A stretch of DNA of 64,000 nt from CAZPHU01 sp964419255 (GCA_964419255.1 CAYQOU010000011.1:9362-73361), one strand, 5' to 3'; numbered from the stretch's first letter, positions 8,524-16,206 are shown. Notes: generated by a model from the letters alone, not told the origin. A program made the numbers and translations.

Positions 8524-9261
8524 TCAATTTCTCGATTTCCCTATGACCAGGACTGCACTGACAAAGCACACCGCGCCGAATGCCGCAAGGTAAAGCAGCG
8601 ACAGTGCAGGAAGACCTTTTCCCAGCCATGCCGCCCTGATGACGGCATTTGCGTGGGTTAACGGCAGAAGGCGTATCAATACGCCGATCCAGTGGGGGTA
8701 AGCTTCGACCGGAAAGAACGTTCCGCACAAAAAGGCCATCGGTGTAATGACAAATGTGGAGAGCATTCCCTGGTCGGCATGCGATTTTGCGAGCATGGCG
8801 GTGCTCACGGCAATAGATGCGAAGACGAATGCGTTAAGAGCAATCCCGGCGATGAGCCATCCCGCGAAAGCCGGCCGCGCGCCGACCGCAATCCCAAGTA
8901 CCCAGACCACCCCCGCGGCAAGCATCCCACGCAATACGCCGCTGGCGACTTCTCCGCACACATAGCACATGTCCGAAACCGGCGCGGAACGGATTTCGTC
9001 GAAGGTGTGCCAGTAAAAACGGGCGATATTGATTTCGGTCGAAATCGAGAAGCTGTTCACCATCGCGCTCATGGCGACAAGACCGGGGAGAATAAATGCT
9101 AAATATGGTACGCCATCAGCGGTGAGGCGTGATGAGCCTGCCCAGCCGAAGGCGATAAGGTACAAAAGCGGCGAAACACTAAACTGGAAGAAATGCCGCC
9201 AGAACTTGCGCCGGAAAACAAGAGCTTCCCGGTATATCAAGCCGATGATCTGTTGCATCAA
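8524..9261 (-). CDS. ABC-2 type transporter, membrane subunit
   Basis: A 245-residue membrane protein of the ABC-2 (DrrB/NodJ-like) family with about six spans; AFILPGLVAMSAMVNSFSIS and the late CGTFFPVEAYPHWIG are family features. It would form the channel of an exporter with the ATPase encoded just upstream, which it overlaps by 4 nt. The substrate is unknown. The pair lies downstream of btuR and upstream of riboswitch 1 on the same strand, so it could be the end of the riboswitch-2 unit, but a repeat-bearing insertion separates it from btuR. Confidence 0.85.
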   Translation of the reverse strand: MMQQIIGLIYREALVFRRKFWRHFFQFSVSPLLYLIAFGWAGSSRLTADGVPYLAFILPGLVAMSAMVNSFSISTEINIARFYWHTFDEIRSAPVSDMCYVCGEVASGVLRGMLAAGVVWVLGIAVGARPAFAGWLIAGIALNAFVFASIAVSTAMLAKSHADQGMLSTFVITPMAFLCGTFFPVEAYPHWIGVLIRLLPLTHANAVIRAAWLGKGLPALSLLYLAAFGAVCFVSAVLVIGKSRN

Positions 9262-10103
9262 TCAACCTTCCTTCCGGTAAGCTTGATGAAAACGTCTTCG
9301 AGATTAGCCTCGCGCACTGTTCCGGAACTTTGTTCCTTTCCAAGAAATGCTGCCGCCTCCTGTTTGGTTTCGAAAAAGTGCGTCTCTATCTCGCCGTTGC
9401 GCGTCATGTCGGCGGCAATGGCGCGCAACGACCCGATAAGTGCTTGCGGCGCGCCATCGGCGATGACCTTGCCTTTATCTATAATGACAATCCTGTCGGC
9501 AAGCGACTGCGCTTCATCGATATAGTGTGTTGTCAGAAGGATCGTGTGGCCTTTGGTCTTGAGTTCCCGCATGAGTGCCCAGAGTTTTCTTCGCGCGTGG
9601 ACGTCAAGCCCCACGGTCGGCTCGTCCATGATAATCACTTTGGGATCATGAACAAGGGCCCGGGCAATGGTAAGGCGGCGTTTCATACCGCCTGAAAATC
9701 TTCCGGCAGGCATATTCTTCTGCTCCGATAATCCGACAAAATCAAGGAGCGTTGCGCTGCGTTTGCTGACCAGAGCCCGATTCATCCCGAACAGCATGCC
9801 GTGCACTTCAAGGTGCTCCAGAGAAGTCAGCTCAGGATCGACATTGAGCGTCTGGTGCACCACGCCTATGAGTTTTTTAGCCTCAATCGGGTACGTCATG
9901 ACATCATGACCGCCGATAAAGGCATGGCCGGAGCTTGGTTTAGTGAGGGTAGATAGAATACGGATTGTCGTGGATTTTCCGGCGCCATTAGGGCCTAGAA
10001 TGCCGCATATAGCTCCAGCTTCTATTTCGAGCGACAGGTTATCTATGGCAATAACCGAACCGAAACATTTGGTGAGTTTTTGAAGTGAGATTATTGACAT
10101 CAT
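9258..10103 (-). CDS. ABC-2 type transporter, ATP-binding subunit
   Basis: ATPase of a DrrA/CcmA-type exporter. It has Walker A GPNGAGKST (about 38-46), signature FSGGMKRR, Walker B VIIMDEPTVGLD and switch histidine TTHY. The family C-terminal extension ends NLEDVFIKLTGRKVD. Length 281 residues. The ATG has no good ribosome site and lies immediately after a stretch of decayed, repeat-flanked sequence (10104-10566), so its original leader may have been lost. It overlaps the permease gene by 4 nt. Substrate unknown. Confidence 0.87.
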   Translation of the reverse strand: MMSIISLQKLTKCFGSVIAIDNLSLEIEAGAICGILGPNGAGKSTTIRILSTLTKPSSGHAFIGGHDVMTYPIEAKKLIGVVHQTLNVDPELTSLEHLEVHGMLFGMNRALVSKRSATLLDFVGLSEQKNMPAGRFSGGMKRRLTIARALVHDPKVIIMDEPTVGLDVHARRKLWALMRELKTKGHTILLTTHYIDEAQSLADRIVIIDKGKVIADGAPQALIGSLRAIAADMTRNGEIETHFFETKQEAAAFLGKEQSSGTVREANLEDVFIKLTGRKVD

Positions 10104-10191
10104 TAATGGTGAATTATGATTTACTTGCTATTCGTGCTATTTTCTAGAGCTTATGATTATTGACGAGAGCAATTTTTTAATTTAGGCTAAT

Positions 10192-10413
10192 TTAGGCTAA
10201 ATCGGCTTCCTTTTGTCCGATAGCCATTTTATGAATGAAATCAGCCTTGCTCTCAGCATGTTCCGCTTCTCTGACCATTGCGCCAATGGCAGTGCCACAT
10301 CGTAAAAACAGTTTTGACAGTATGTTCTCTTTTTGCTCCTGCAAAATCTTGAACAGTTTAATGATCCTCAACGCAAAAGCGAAACTTTTTCGATTTTATG
10401 ATTCTCTGTTCAT
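10192..10413 (-). pseudogene. Decayed four-helix-bundle (23S rRNA intervening-sequence type) protein gene
   Basis: The minus strand encodes KSFAFALRIIKLFKILQEQK and then ENILSKLFLRCGTAIGAMVR, EAEHAESKADFIHKMAIGQK and EADLA before a stop at 10192-10194. This matches the small four-helix-bundle family, whose members read KSFxFAxRIIxLxxxL, LLRSGTSIGANxxEAxxAxSKADFIHKxxIAxKEA. An in-frame TAA (10396-10398) follows the possible start ATG after five codons. The usual C-terminal helix is displaced into another frame (KLLSSIIISSRK, around 10150-10180). It is therefore broken at both ends. Such genes are typically repeat-associated, and 24-nt repeats flank it here. Homology is clear by eye; function is lost or unknown. 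Confidence 0.75.
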
Positions 10414-10416
10414 AAT

Positions 10417-10564
10417 ATTCACAATTCATCATTCACAATTNNNNNNNNNNNNNNNNNNNNNNNNNNNNNNNNNNNNNNNNNNNNNNNNNNNNNNNNNNNN
10501 NNNNNNNNNNNNNNNNNNNNNNNNNNNNNNNNNNNNNNNNATTCACAATTCATCATTCACAATT
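10417..10564. repeat. Identical 24-nt repeats on both sides of an assembly gap
   Basis: Positions 10417-10440 and 10541-10564 are identical 24-mers built from two copies of ATTCACAATT joined by CATC. The 100 N lie exactly between them, so the gap most likely hides more of the same tandem repeat or a repeat-bounded insertion. The true length is unknown. Confidence 0.9.
10441..10540. other. Assembly gap of 100 N
   Basis: Exactly 100 unknown bases, a conventional scaffold filler. Nothing can be said of its content or real size. Confidence 0.99.
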
Positions 10565-10566
10565 TT

Positions 10567-11088
10567 TCAGAACTCGACGCACTTCTGCGCTTTGATGCCG
10601 CTCTTTAGAGGGTGTTTCTCAACACACATCTGCGTAACAAGGTCGGCGGTCTCAATCAGCTTCGCGCTCGCGTCACGGCCGGTCACCACGATGTGAAGAT
10701 CAGCGGGACGATTCTTGAGGGACTCTACAACTTCATCCTCAGCCACCATGTCGAATTTTATCAGATAGGTCAACTCATCAAGCACGACAAGACCATAAGC
10801 CTTTGATCGAATTTTCTCTTTGGCAAACTCCCAGGCTTCGCGGGCGATTGCCTTGTCTTTTTTCAGGTTCCCGGACTTCCGGGTGAACCCGTTACCCTTG
10901 ACATGAAACTCAAGCAGGTCCTCGAACCTTTTCGCGCTCTCCAGTTCACCGTATTTCCAGGTTCCCTTGATGAATTGAATGACGCATACGCGCATGCCGT
11001 GGCCAAGGGCGCGAAATGCCATGCCGAGCGCTGCAGTGGTTTTTCCCTTGCCGTTGCCGGTGTTGACTATAAGCAACCCTTTTTTCAT
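10567..11088 (-). CDS. btuR: Cob(I)yrinate a,c-diamide adenosyltransferase (CobA/CobO/BtuR family)
   Basis: Transfers the adenosyl group of ATP to the cobalt of corrinoids, giving adenosylcobalamin, the coenzyme sensed by the two riboswitches. The P-loop is GNGKGKTT (11-18), followed by RVCVIQFIKGTWKYGE and the Walker-B-like VVLDELTYLIK; it ends DLVTQMCVEKHPLKSGIKAQ. The length of 173 residues is normal. I start at the second ATG (11086-11088), because AAAAGG then sits 6 nt upstream; the ATG at 11094 has no room for a ribosome site. It lies downstream of the CbiC fusion on the same strand, but an ISL3 remnant lies between. Confidence 0.92.
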   Translation of the reverse strand: MKKGLLIVNTGNGKGKTTAALGMAFRALGHGMRVCVIQFIKGTWKYGELESAKRFEDLLEFHVKGNGFTRKSGNLKKDKAIAREAWEFAKEKIRSKAYGLVVLDELTYLIKFDMVAEDEVVESLKNRPADLHIVVTGRDASAKLIETADLVTQMCVEKHPLKSGIKAQKCVEF

Positions 11089-11201
11089 AAGCATCCTTTT
11101 TAGATTAAAAATTGTAAATGGTGAATTTTAATTATAAAATTCGGGTCATCCGACATTTTCATGTGTACCCACTAGATATTGTGGTTTAGTATATCCCTAT
11201 T

Positions 11202-11520
11202 ATGAATGATAAAATAGTTTCACCAAGATACTCGGAATAAAAGCCCCTTGGTCATATCCAGGGTGGATATTGATGAGAAAGCCCAAAAGTTGACATTTGG
11301 GTTGAACACGAGAAGAACATCGTAGTGCGCTGGCCTGAATGTGGGTAATTTTATTCTGTTTAGGACCATTCACAGGAACGGGTCTATCGTCATTTAAATG
11401 TCTGTCAAATGGCTGCATACATTCACGTACGATTACCACGGGTTAATTGTCCGATGCATGGGATTAAACAGATCGTTTCGTACATACCCACGCAAAAGCC
11501 GGAAGCGGGAGAATTTGTAA
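11202..11520 (+). pseudogene. Decayed N-terminal fragment of an ISL3-family transposase
   Basis: One plus-strand frame from ATG 11202 reads MNDKIVSPRYSE, stop, KPLGHIQGGY, two stops, then ESPKVDIWVEHEKNIVVRWP, ECG, stop, FYSV, stop, DHSQERVYRHLNVCQMAAYI, HVRLPRVNCPMHGIKQIV. The run RxYRHLNxCQxxxYIHxRxPRVxCPxHGxK is the zinc-binding N-terminus of ISL3 transposases. Five in-frame stops and loss of the catalytic region show it is dead. No terminal repeats are visible. It lies antisense to the cobalamin unit, between the CbiC fusion (ends 11527) and btuR. Confidence 0.8.
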
Positions 11521-11526
11521 TCCTGA

Positions 11527-12501
11527 TCACAAACAACCCAGCGCATTGACCGCAGCGACGGCAACCGGAGTCCCACCCCTGTTACCCTTGAGACTTATGT
11601 GGGGAATGTCTGAAGCCATCAATAGCTCTTTTGATTCCGCGGCGCCTATAAATCCGACAGGCACACCCACAATGCATGCGGGGCGGACGCCTGTTCTGCG
11701 AATAATGGTAAGTAAATGGACAAGCGCGGTCGGCGCATTACCTATGGCGACAACGGTTCCCTCGATTCGGGCGGCAAGCAATTCAAAAGCGGCCGCGCTG
11801 CGCGTAAGACCTTTTTCACTGGCACATGCGGCAACACCCTCACTGCCGATTGCATTGATCGTGCGGTCTTTGAATCGAGTGGCCAATCCTGCAGATACCA
11901 TCCCGACATCGGTGATTATCGCGCATCCATTTTTGATCGCTTCTTTTCCCCTGTCAACGGCATCCGCAGAAAAGCGTAAAAGCGGCTCAATGCTGAAATC
12001 GGCAGTTGCATGTATGACACGCACGACAACGGCTTTTGTGTCCTCATCGCTATACCTTCCGGCAAGACGTCTGGAAATGAAATCAAAGCTTTGCATTTGT
12101 ATTTGGTCGGGGGGAGTCTCCTTAAACGGCGTATCTATAAGCGATGCATGATAAATGTTGCGCTCGATCAGATCGGCACATTCCTCATGAAGCTGCACCG
12201 GTGGGAATGCGGTAAATTCTGCATCCGTCTCAGTGCGTCGCAGCTCTTCAAGGCTGTTCATCAGCTCTTGATATCTTTCCTGGGAAAACGCCAAGGTGGC
12301 AGCCTGTATATAGATTCGTTTATAGCCGGCTTTGCATGAGTCATGACATGTGCGAACAAACTCCGCCTGGTTAAATCCGCTGCCGGCAACTACTTCGCGA
12401 ATATCACAATCATCCAGACGGTGTTTCATGAGCGATTTGATTCGTTGAACGATTTCAGATTCGAATTTACTGCTGACGATACAAAGGAGAAGTGATTTCA
12501 T
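11527..12501 (-). CDS. cbiC: Fusion of a degenerate CbiX-like domain with cobalt-precorrin-8 methylmutase CbiC
   Basis: Residues about 132-324 form CbiC, which moves the C-11 methyl to C-12 and gives cobyrinate. The catalytic histidine is in VVRVIHATADF (His164), followed by CAIITDVGMVSAGL, AIGNAPTALVHLL and GVPVGFIGAAESKELL. Residues 1-120 look like the class II chelatase fold of CbiX/SirB: LLLCIVSSKFESEIVQRI, CKAGYKRIYIQAATLAF and FPPVQLHEECADLI. However the metal histidine normally in a GHGS-type motif is replaced (CIVSS), and the second one in the AATLAF region is also absent. The first domain is therefore probably not a chelatase, consistent with a separate cbiK. The gene starts 14 nt after the NusG-like gene, with AGGA 9 nt before ATG. 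Confidence 0.85.
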   Translation of the reverse strand: MKSLLLCIVSSKFESEIVQRIKSLMKHRLDDCDIREVVAGSGFNQAEFVRTCHDSCKAGYKRIYIQAATLAFSQERYQELMNSLEELRRTETDAEFTAFPPVQLHEECADLIERNIYHASLIDTPFKETPPDQIQMQSFDFISRRLAGRYSDEDTKAVVVRVIHATADFSIEPLLRFSADAVDRGKEAIKNGCAIITDVGMVSAGLATRFKDRTINAIGSEGVAACASEKGLTRSAAAFELLAARIEGTVVAIGNAPTALVHLLTIIRRTGVRPACIVGVPVGFIGAAESKELLMASDIPHISLKGNRGGTPVAVAAVNALGCL

Positions 12502-12515
12502 GGTTTATATTCCTG

Positions 12516-13076
12516 TCAGGTTTTTATCGATTCAACATTGAGGGAATCTATGGAAACGCATGCTTCACCGAGGCCTTCAACTCTCAGAAGAAGACAATCA
12601 TTCCCTTTGAGATTTATTATACAGCCACAAAGACCGCATAACGGCCCGGCAACAACTCGAACCCTTTCGCCAATCAGGTATTCACGCTCTTTTGGGGGGC
12701 GTATGGGAATATTCTTTTCGTATGCGAAATAGATCTGGTTCAATTCCTGCTTGAATCTTTTCTGCGCTGTAATCGGCAAAATCGTACTTATACTGTTAAG
12801 CTGCAACAGCTGCCAGGGTTCTTTCTCACAGGCGAATGGCACATAGGAAGGAAATAGAGGAAGCAGGGATTTTCTAAGCGCCCGACAATCCGTTCGCCTG
12901 GTCACATTTTCGTAATATGGAAGGTAGTATTCCACGCCTCGATCGAGCAGATCTTTTGCCAACGCCTTCTCCATGCGAGGCTTGACTTTGGCAATCCACC
13001 AGGTTTGCGATGAGTCCAGAATATCTTGATTCGGGTATCGAGACGGAGGATTGTCGCTTAATGAAAGAATCGGCAT
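12516..13076 (-). CDS. NusG-paralogue transcription antiterminator (UpxY/RfaH/LoaP-like), riboswitch-led
   Basis: A 186-residue protein with the two NusG domains. The NGN domain spans about 22-125, with WWIAKVKPRMEKALAKDLLD (26-45), GVEYYLPYYENVTRR and LFPSYVPF (74-81). The KOW domain spans about 133-185, with YLIGERVRVVAGPLCGLCG and GLGEACVSIDSLNV. Specialised NusG paralogues bind RNA polymerase and help it read through terminators in long operons; known ones serve capsule, LPS or antibiotic genes. Here the gene lies between a cobalamin riboswitch and cbiC, so an operon-specific role in cobalamin-gene transcription is inferred. It is unlikely to be the housekeeping NusG, which normally lies beside rplK. 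The ribosome site before ATG 13076 is poor. Confidence 0.82.
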   Translation of the reverse strand: MPILSLSDNPPSRYPNQDILDSSQTWWIAKVKPRMEKALAKDLLDRGVEYYLPYYENVTRRTDCRALRKSLLPLFPSYVPFACEKEPWQLLQLNSISTILPITAQKRFKQELNQIYFAYEKNIPIRPPKEREYLIGERVRVVAGPLCGLCGCIINLKGNDCLLLRVEGLGEACVSIDSLNVESIKT

Positions 13077-13090
13077 GAGTCACACTTGGT

Positions 13091-13131
13091 AAAAAAAGGT
13101 CCGGACGCTATTTGACCCCGTGGGTATCCGG
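13091..13131 (-). terminator. Candidate attenuator between riboswitch 2 and the NusG-like gene
   Basis: The minus strand shows CCGGA (13127-13131), an inner hairpin ACCC-ACG-GGGT, then TCCGG (13101-13105), and after ACC a run of seven T (13091-13097), 14 nt before the start codon. It resembles a rather weak intrinsic terminator, and suits riboswitch-controlled attenuation or read-through by the NusG-like protein. The 3' side has a bulge of about nine bases. Confidence 0.45.
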
Positions 13132-13277
13132 CTTGCAGTTTACCCATAATTACATAACGCCACGAGCCATACTACAGGATTCCCTGTATATGGTCATGTG
13201 CTTCGAGGATCTACTAACAACAAATTGAAACACACTTTCGGATGTTTACTGCATCCTCAGTGTCGAGTGTTGCACTC

Positions 13278-13464
13278 TCAGGTAGGTCTCCTGGCTTTTC
13301 CCGGTACTGTCGGCCTTCCCATCCCGACTTCACGTCGGGACAGTGACCTGGTTTGACAGTCCCCGAAACCGTTCACTGAGCGAAGTCGAAGTGATCGGCA
13401 ATCGGTATTGGGTTTACAGTGGCAGAACCGCTCCGGAATTTCACCGGAATTCCCTGGCACCTGT
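13278..13464 (-). promoter_or_regulatory. Cobalamin riboswitch 2, upstream of the NusG-like/CbiC/BtuR unit
   Basis: The minus strand carries the same conserved core as riboswitch 1: AGGTGCCAGGGAATTCCGGT, GAAATTCCGGAGCGGTTCTG, CCACTGTAA, then GGGAAGGCCGACAGTACCGG and the B12 box AGCCAGGAGACCTACC. The spacing between conserved blocks fits the adenosylcobalamin class. The peripheral arm differs from riboswitch 1, so this is not a recent duplication of the whole element. About 200 nt of leader follow before the NusG-like gene. Confidence 0.95.
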
Positions 13465-13482
13465 AATGCAAAAAACAAATTA

Positions 13483-13512
13483 AAGATAATCTATGGTTTA
13501 AATGCATGTCAA
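13483..13512 (-). promoter_or_regulatory. Sigma70-type promoter for riboswitch 2
   Basis: On the minus strand a perfect -35 TTGACA (13507-13512) is followed 18 nt later by TATCTT (13483-13488). It lies about 20 nt upstream of the first conserved riboswitch block, where a promoter is needed. Confidence 0.65.
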
Positions 13513-13656
13513 AAAACCATCACCTGTGTCGCGAATCTCGGCAACCGATCTTCTTAGGCGGGAACCAGCAGTCGTGATAACCCAATCAGCGAATTCAGGC
13601 TTTGTGTTCAGCCAGCGTCCTTCATTTGCAGCACCATTTAGCTGATCATTGCCCAC
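13498..13656 (-). other. Short open frame, 52 codons, of coding appearance; unassigned
   Basis: From a possible GTG at 13654-13656 the minus strand reads GNDQLNGAANEGRWLNTKPE, FADWVITTAGSRLRRSVAEI and RDTGDGFLTCI to TAA 13498-13500. The amino-acid make-up is protein-like, but there is no ribosome site, and the frame runs back into the tmRNA terminator. It may be the tail of a lost gene whose end now carries the riboswitch promoter. I recognise no family. Confidence 0.2.
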
Positions 13657-13666
13657 AGACAGTAAC

Positions 13667-13703
13667 AAAAAAGCCCGTTTGCCTTGAGTCAGGCAAACGG
13701 GCT
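13667..13703 (-). terminator. Intrinsic terminator of tmRNA
   Basis: Perfect 13-bp stem AGCCCGTTTGCCT/AGGCAAACGGGCT with a 6-nt loop, followed on the minus strand by six T. It lies 8 nt past the tmRNA CCA end. Confidence 0.92.
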
Positions 13704-13711
13704 AAAATTAT

Positions 13712-14063
13712 TGGTGGAGGTGAGGGGAATCGAACCCCTGTCCGCGGTGGGATAAACATACGCTTCTACATGCATAGTCTGTCTTTTAATTTAACCCGAA
13801 AACCCGCCGGCAGACAGGCTGATTTTCGAGCGATCATCTAAATCTCGGTATGATCGTCGATGCACCAACCATACCCAGCATCCTTAATTTGACCCTGTAA
13901 GCATCGGATGCGCTGCCAACAGAGTTTGCCGCTTTTATTAAGCAGCCATTGCGTAAGAATAATCTTCTGCATTTATCTTTTGTCGGATGATTTACGAGGC
14001 CAACCGACATCCTCGACATGCAACGTATGCCTCTTCCATCACGTCAAAATCCTGTACACCCCC
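13712..14063 (-). ncRNA. ssrA: tmRNA (transfer-messenger RNA), one-piece
   Basis: Rescues stalled ribosomes and tags the unfinished protein for proteolysis. The minus strand starts GGGGGTGTAC, which pairs with CACCTCC before the 3' CCA (end at 13712) to form the acceptor stem. The T arm GGGGTTCGATTCCCC is intact. The tag frame starts at the resume codon GCA (13968-13970) and reads AEDYSYAMAA followed by TAA (13938-13940). The length of 352 nt is normal. The tag resembles ADDYSYAMAA of green sulfur bacteria, in line with an FCB-group host. Confidence 0.97.
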
Positions 14064-14162
14064 AAAATTTTCTTTTTTATTCTTACTACCGTCTCTTACT
14101 ATCTATAAATAATACGATACAAGGCGTCAGTAATTATACAAACATGCATAAAATACGTTATG

Positions 14163-15158
14163 CTATGCCGATTCGCGAATGATAAATTTTGTGGGCAACT
14201 CCTTATGCTTGATGCCCATCTCGCGCCCCTCGATCTTGTCGACCATGATATTGATCGCATAATCCCCCATCTCCAGCTTCGGCTGCCGCACCGTGCTGAG
14301 CATCGGCTCAAACACCTCCGCTGCGGGAATATCGTCGTATCCCACGACGGCCAGATCGGAAGGCACCGAATAGCCCTTCTTTCGCGCCTCTTTGATTATC
14401 CCGATAGCCACCATATCGCCGGCGGGCACGAAGATCGCCGAAGGTTTCTGGGGCATGGATGCAATCTTTTCGAAAACATCGAGGCCGTCCTTCATGGTAT
14501 CATCCGATACGTCGATCACCAGATTCTCATCGAAAGGCATATGGTGTTGTTGCAAGGCGGCGCGGTATCCATTCAGACGATCCTCGGTGGGAAGTGTCTG
14601 CTTGCGGCAGATCACACAGGCAATCGCCTTGTGTCCCTTGCGGATCAGATAATCGGTGGCATCCTGCGCGCCGTGAGCGTTGTTGACATAGACCGAATCC
14701 AGGAAATCACACCGCCGGGCTACAACGATACATGGCACAGCCTCATCCTTAAACACCTTCAACTCCTCATCGGTAACCGAAGAGCTGATCAGTATAGCCC
14801 CATCGATTCGCCGCTCGCGGGCCAGACGCTGAAACAGCTGCGACTCGGTCTCCTTCTGCCCCAGAGTGTCAAACAACTGAACCGTATAATCGATATCACG
14901 ATTGGTGCTTTTTATCCCCTGAAGAATACGCACCACAAACGAGGACGCCAGATTGGGTACGATTACCCCGATCGCGTTTGCCTTGCGTGTGGCAAGTCCC
15001 CTGGCGATGGCATTGGGGTAGTAGTGAAGCTCTCTGGCAATCTTGAGAACCTTCTTTCGCGTAGCCTCCGAGATATTGGGCTTGTTGTTGATCACCATCG
15101 AAACGGTAGCCGAGGTGACCCCTGCCCGTTCAGCAATGTCTTTGAGAGTTACCGGCAT
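14163..15158 (-). CDS. LacI/GalR-family transcription repressor
   Basis: A 331-residue DNA-binding regulator. The N-terminal helix-turn-helix reads TLKDIAERAGVTSATVSMVI (4-23) and is followed by the hinge helix with PNAIARGLATRKANAIGVIV. The rest is a periplasmic-binding-protein-like sensor domain (VGYDDIPAAEVFEPMLSTVR near the end), which normally binds a sugar or nucleotide. AAGGA lies 8 nt before the ATG. No operator palindrome is evident in the 79 nt before it, and no sugar operon is adjacent, so the target is unknown. Confidence 0.92.
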   Translation of the reverse strand: MPVTLKDIAERAGVTSATVSMVINNKPNISEATRKKVLKIARELHYYPNAIARGLATRKANAIGVIVPNLASSFVVRILQGIKSTNRDIDYTVQLFDTLGQKETESQLFQRLARERRIDGAILISSSVTDEELKVFKDEAVPCIVVARRCDFLDSVYVNNAHGAQDATDYLIRKGHKAIACVICRKQTLPTEDRLNGYRAALQQHHMPFDENLVIDVSDDTMKDGLDVFEKIASMPQKPSAIFVPAGDMVAIGIIKEARKKGYSVPSDLAVVGYDDIPAAEVFEPMLSTVRQPKLEMGDYAINIMVDKIEGREMGIKHKELPTKFIIRESA

Positions 15159-15237
15159 AAGTTAAGTCCTTATGATAAAAATATTGAGTATGTCGTGTCT
15201 AAACCCTGGCATCTGCACCCGCACTCACATAAGGAGT

Positions 15238-16206
15238 CTAGAAATGTACCACCGTTTGAAATCCCAGCTTCTCCCCCGATGATTGCACCACCGGCTCGAA
15301 ACGTATCTGTCTGGGATAGTCGTGCAAATGTGCATCCACAACCGCGTCGAAAACGCTATAAAAGTAAAAAAAGACCGAGTACCATAGATACATATTGCGC
15401 CGCGTAAACGCATCGTTGTATCGTCCCTGCCACTGCCGCACGCGCAGAGGATCGTCGCGCACAGAGCCGTCGGGAAGATATTGTTCCCGGTTGTCCTCAG
15501 CCTTCTTCATCAGCCGATGATAGTCGTAGGCCATAACCCCCAGCATGGTCTGAACCGTCCAGACCATACCGGCCTTGGACAGAGCCCGATTGTATAGCTG
15601 TCCCAGCCCCAACCCCGGTACGGCAGAAAGCCACCCGGCCACCAGCGGACTCTTTGGTTCGGTGCCCTTAAAATAATTAGACGCCCCCAGTGCATCCATG
15701 AGGTTCCAAATATAGAAACCGCTGCTCCACCCGATGGCATGATACAACCCATATCGACTCATCCTCCGCTCATATCGTACCAAAAGCCGATCATCGGTGA
15801 GCTGCCGTAGATCCTGCCGAAGAAGGCTATCGCCGGGAGCAGCCTGTGTACTGTCGCGCAAATCCCGGACCAGATCATCATAGGTATCCACCTCCCGATC
15901 GTAGAAATCCAGGTCATCGAGGCGATTAACTGTCACCAGTATCGCGATAATCTCCGCCGAAAGAAACACCCCGCCCCGCAGCCAGGCATCGGCATAGGCC
16001 TGTCCCGCCCCCGGTAATACCGCCGATAAGCCCAACGCCTTTAGGGGATTGTAGCGTGGAATCATCTTTTGGGCGGTATCATAGAGCTGTATCCCTTCCG
16101 GGATCCGCACAAACGGCGTATCCGCCTCCTGAGCAAAAGAAGCAATCTGCGTATGCAGAATCACTGCGGAAAGCAGAATCCAGCGCCTTTTCAGTACTAT
16201 TCTCAA
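15238..16206 (-). CDS. DUF5683-type membrane protein
   Basis: A 322-residue exported/membrane protein. It starts at TTG 16204-16206, with AAGGGG 5 nt upstream, and a signal peptide ends near SFAQ (25). The NPLKALGLSAVLPGAGQAYA segment (about 53-72) and the paired later motif AGWLSAVPGLGLGQLYNRA are the two glycine-rich membrane loops typical of DUF5683 proteins, common in Bacteroidota and Fibrobacterota. The function of the family is unknown. It lies upstream of the LacI-type gene on the same strand with a 79-nt gap. Confidence 0.7.
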   Translation of the reverse strand: MRIVLKRRWILLSAVILHTQIASFAQEADTPFVRIPEGIQLYDTAQKMIPRYNPLKALGLSAVLPGAGQAYADAWLRGGVFLSAEIIAILVTVNRLDDLDFYDREVDTYDDLVRDLRDSTQAAPGDSLLRQDLRQLTDDRLLVRYERRMSRYGLYHAIGWSSGFYIWNLMDALGASNYFKGTEPKSPLVAGWLSAVPGLGLGQLYNRALSKAGMVWTVQTMLGVMAYDYHRLMKKAEDNREQYLPDGSVRDDPLRVRQWQGRYNDAFTRRNMYLWYSVFFYFYSVFDAVVDAHLHDYPRQIRFEPVVQSSGEKLGFQTVVHF

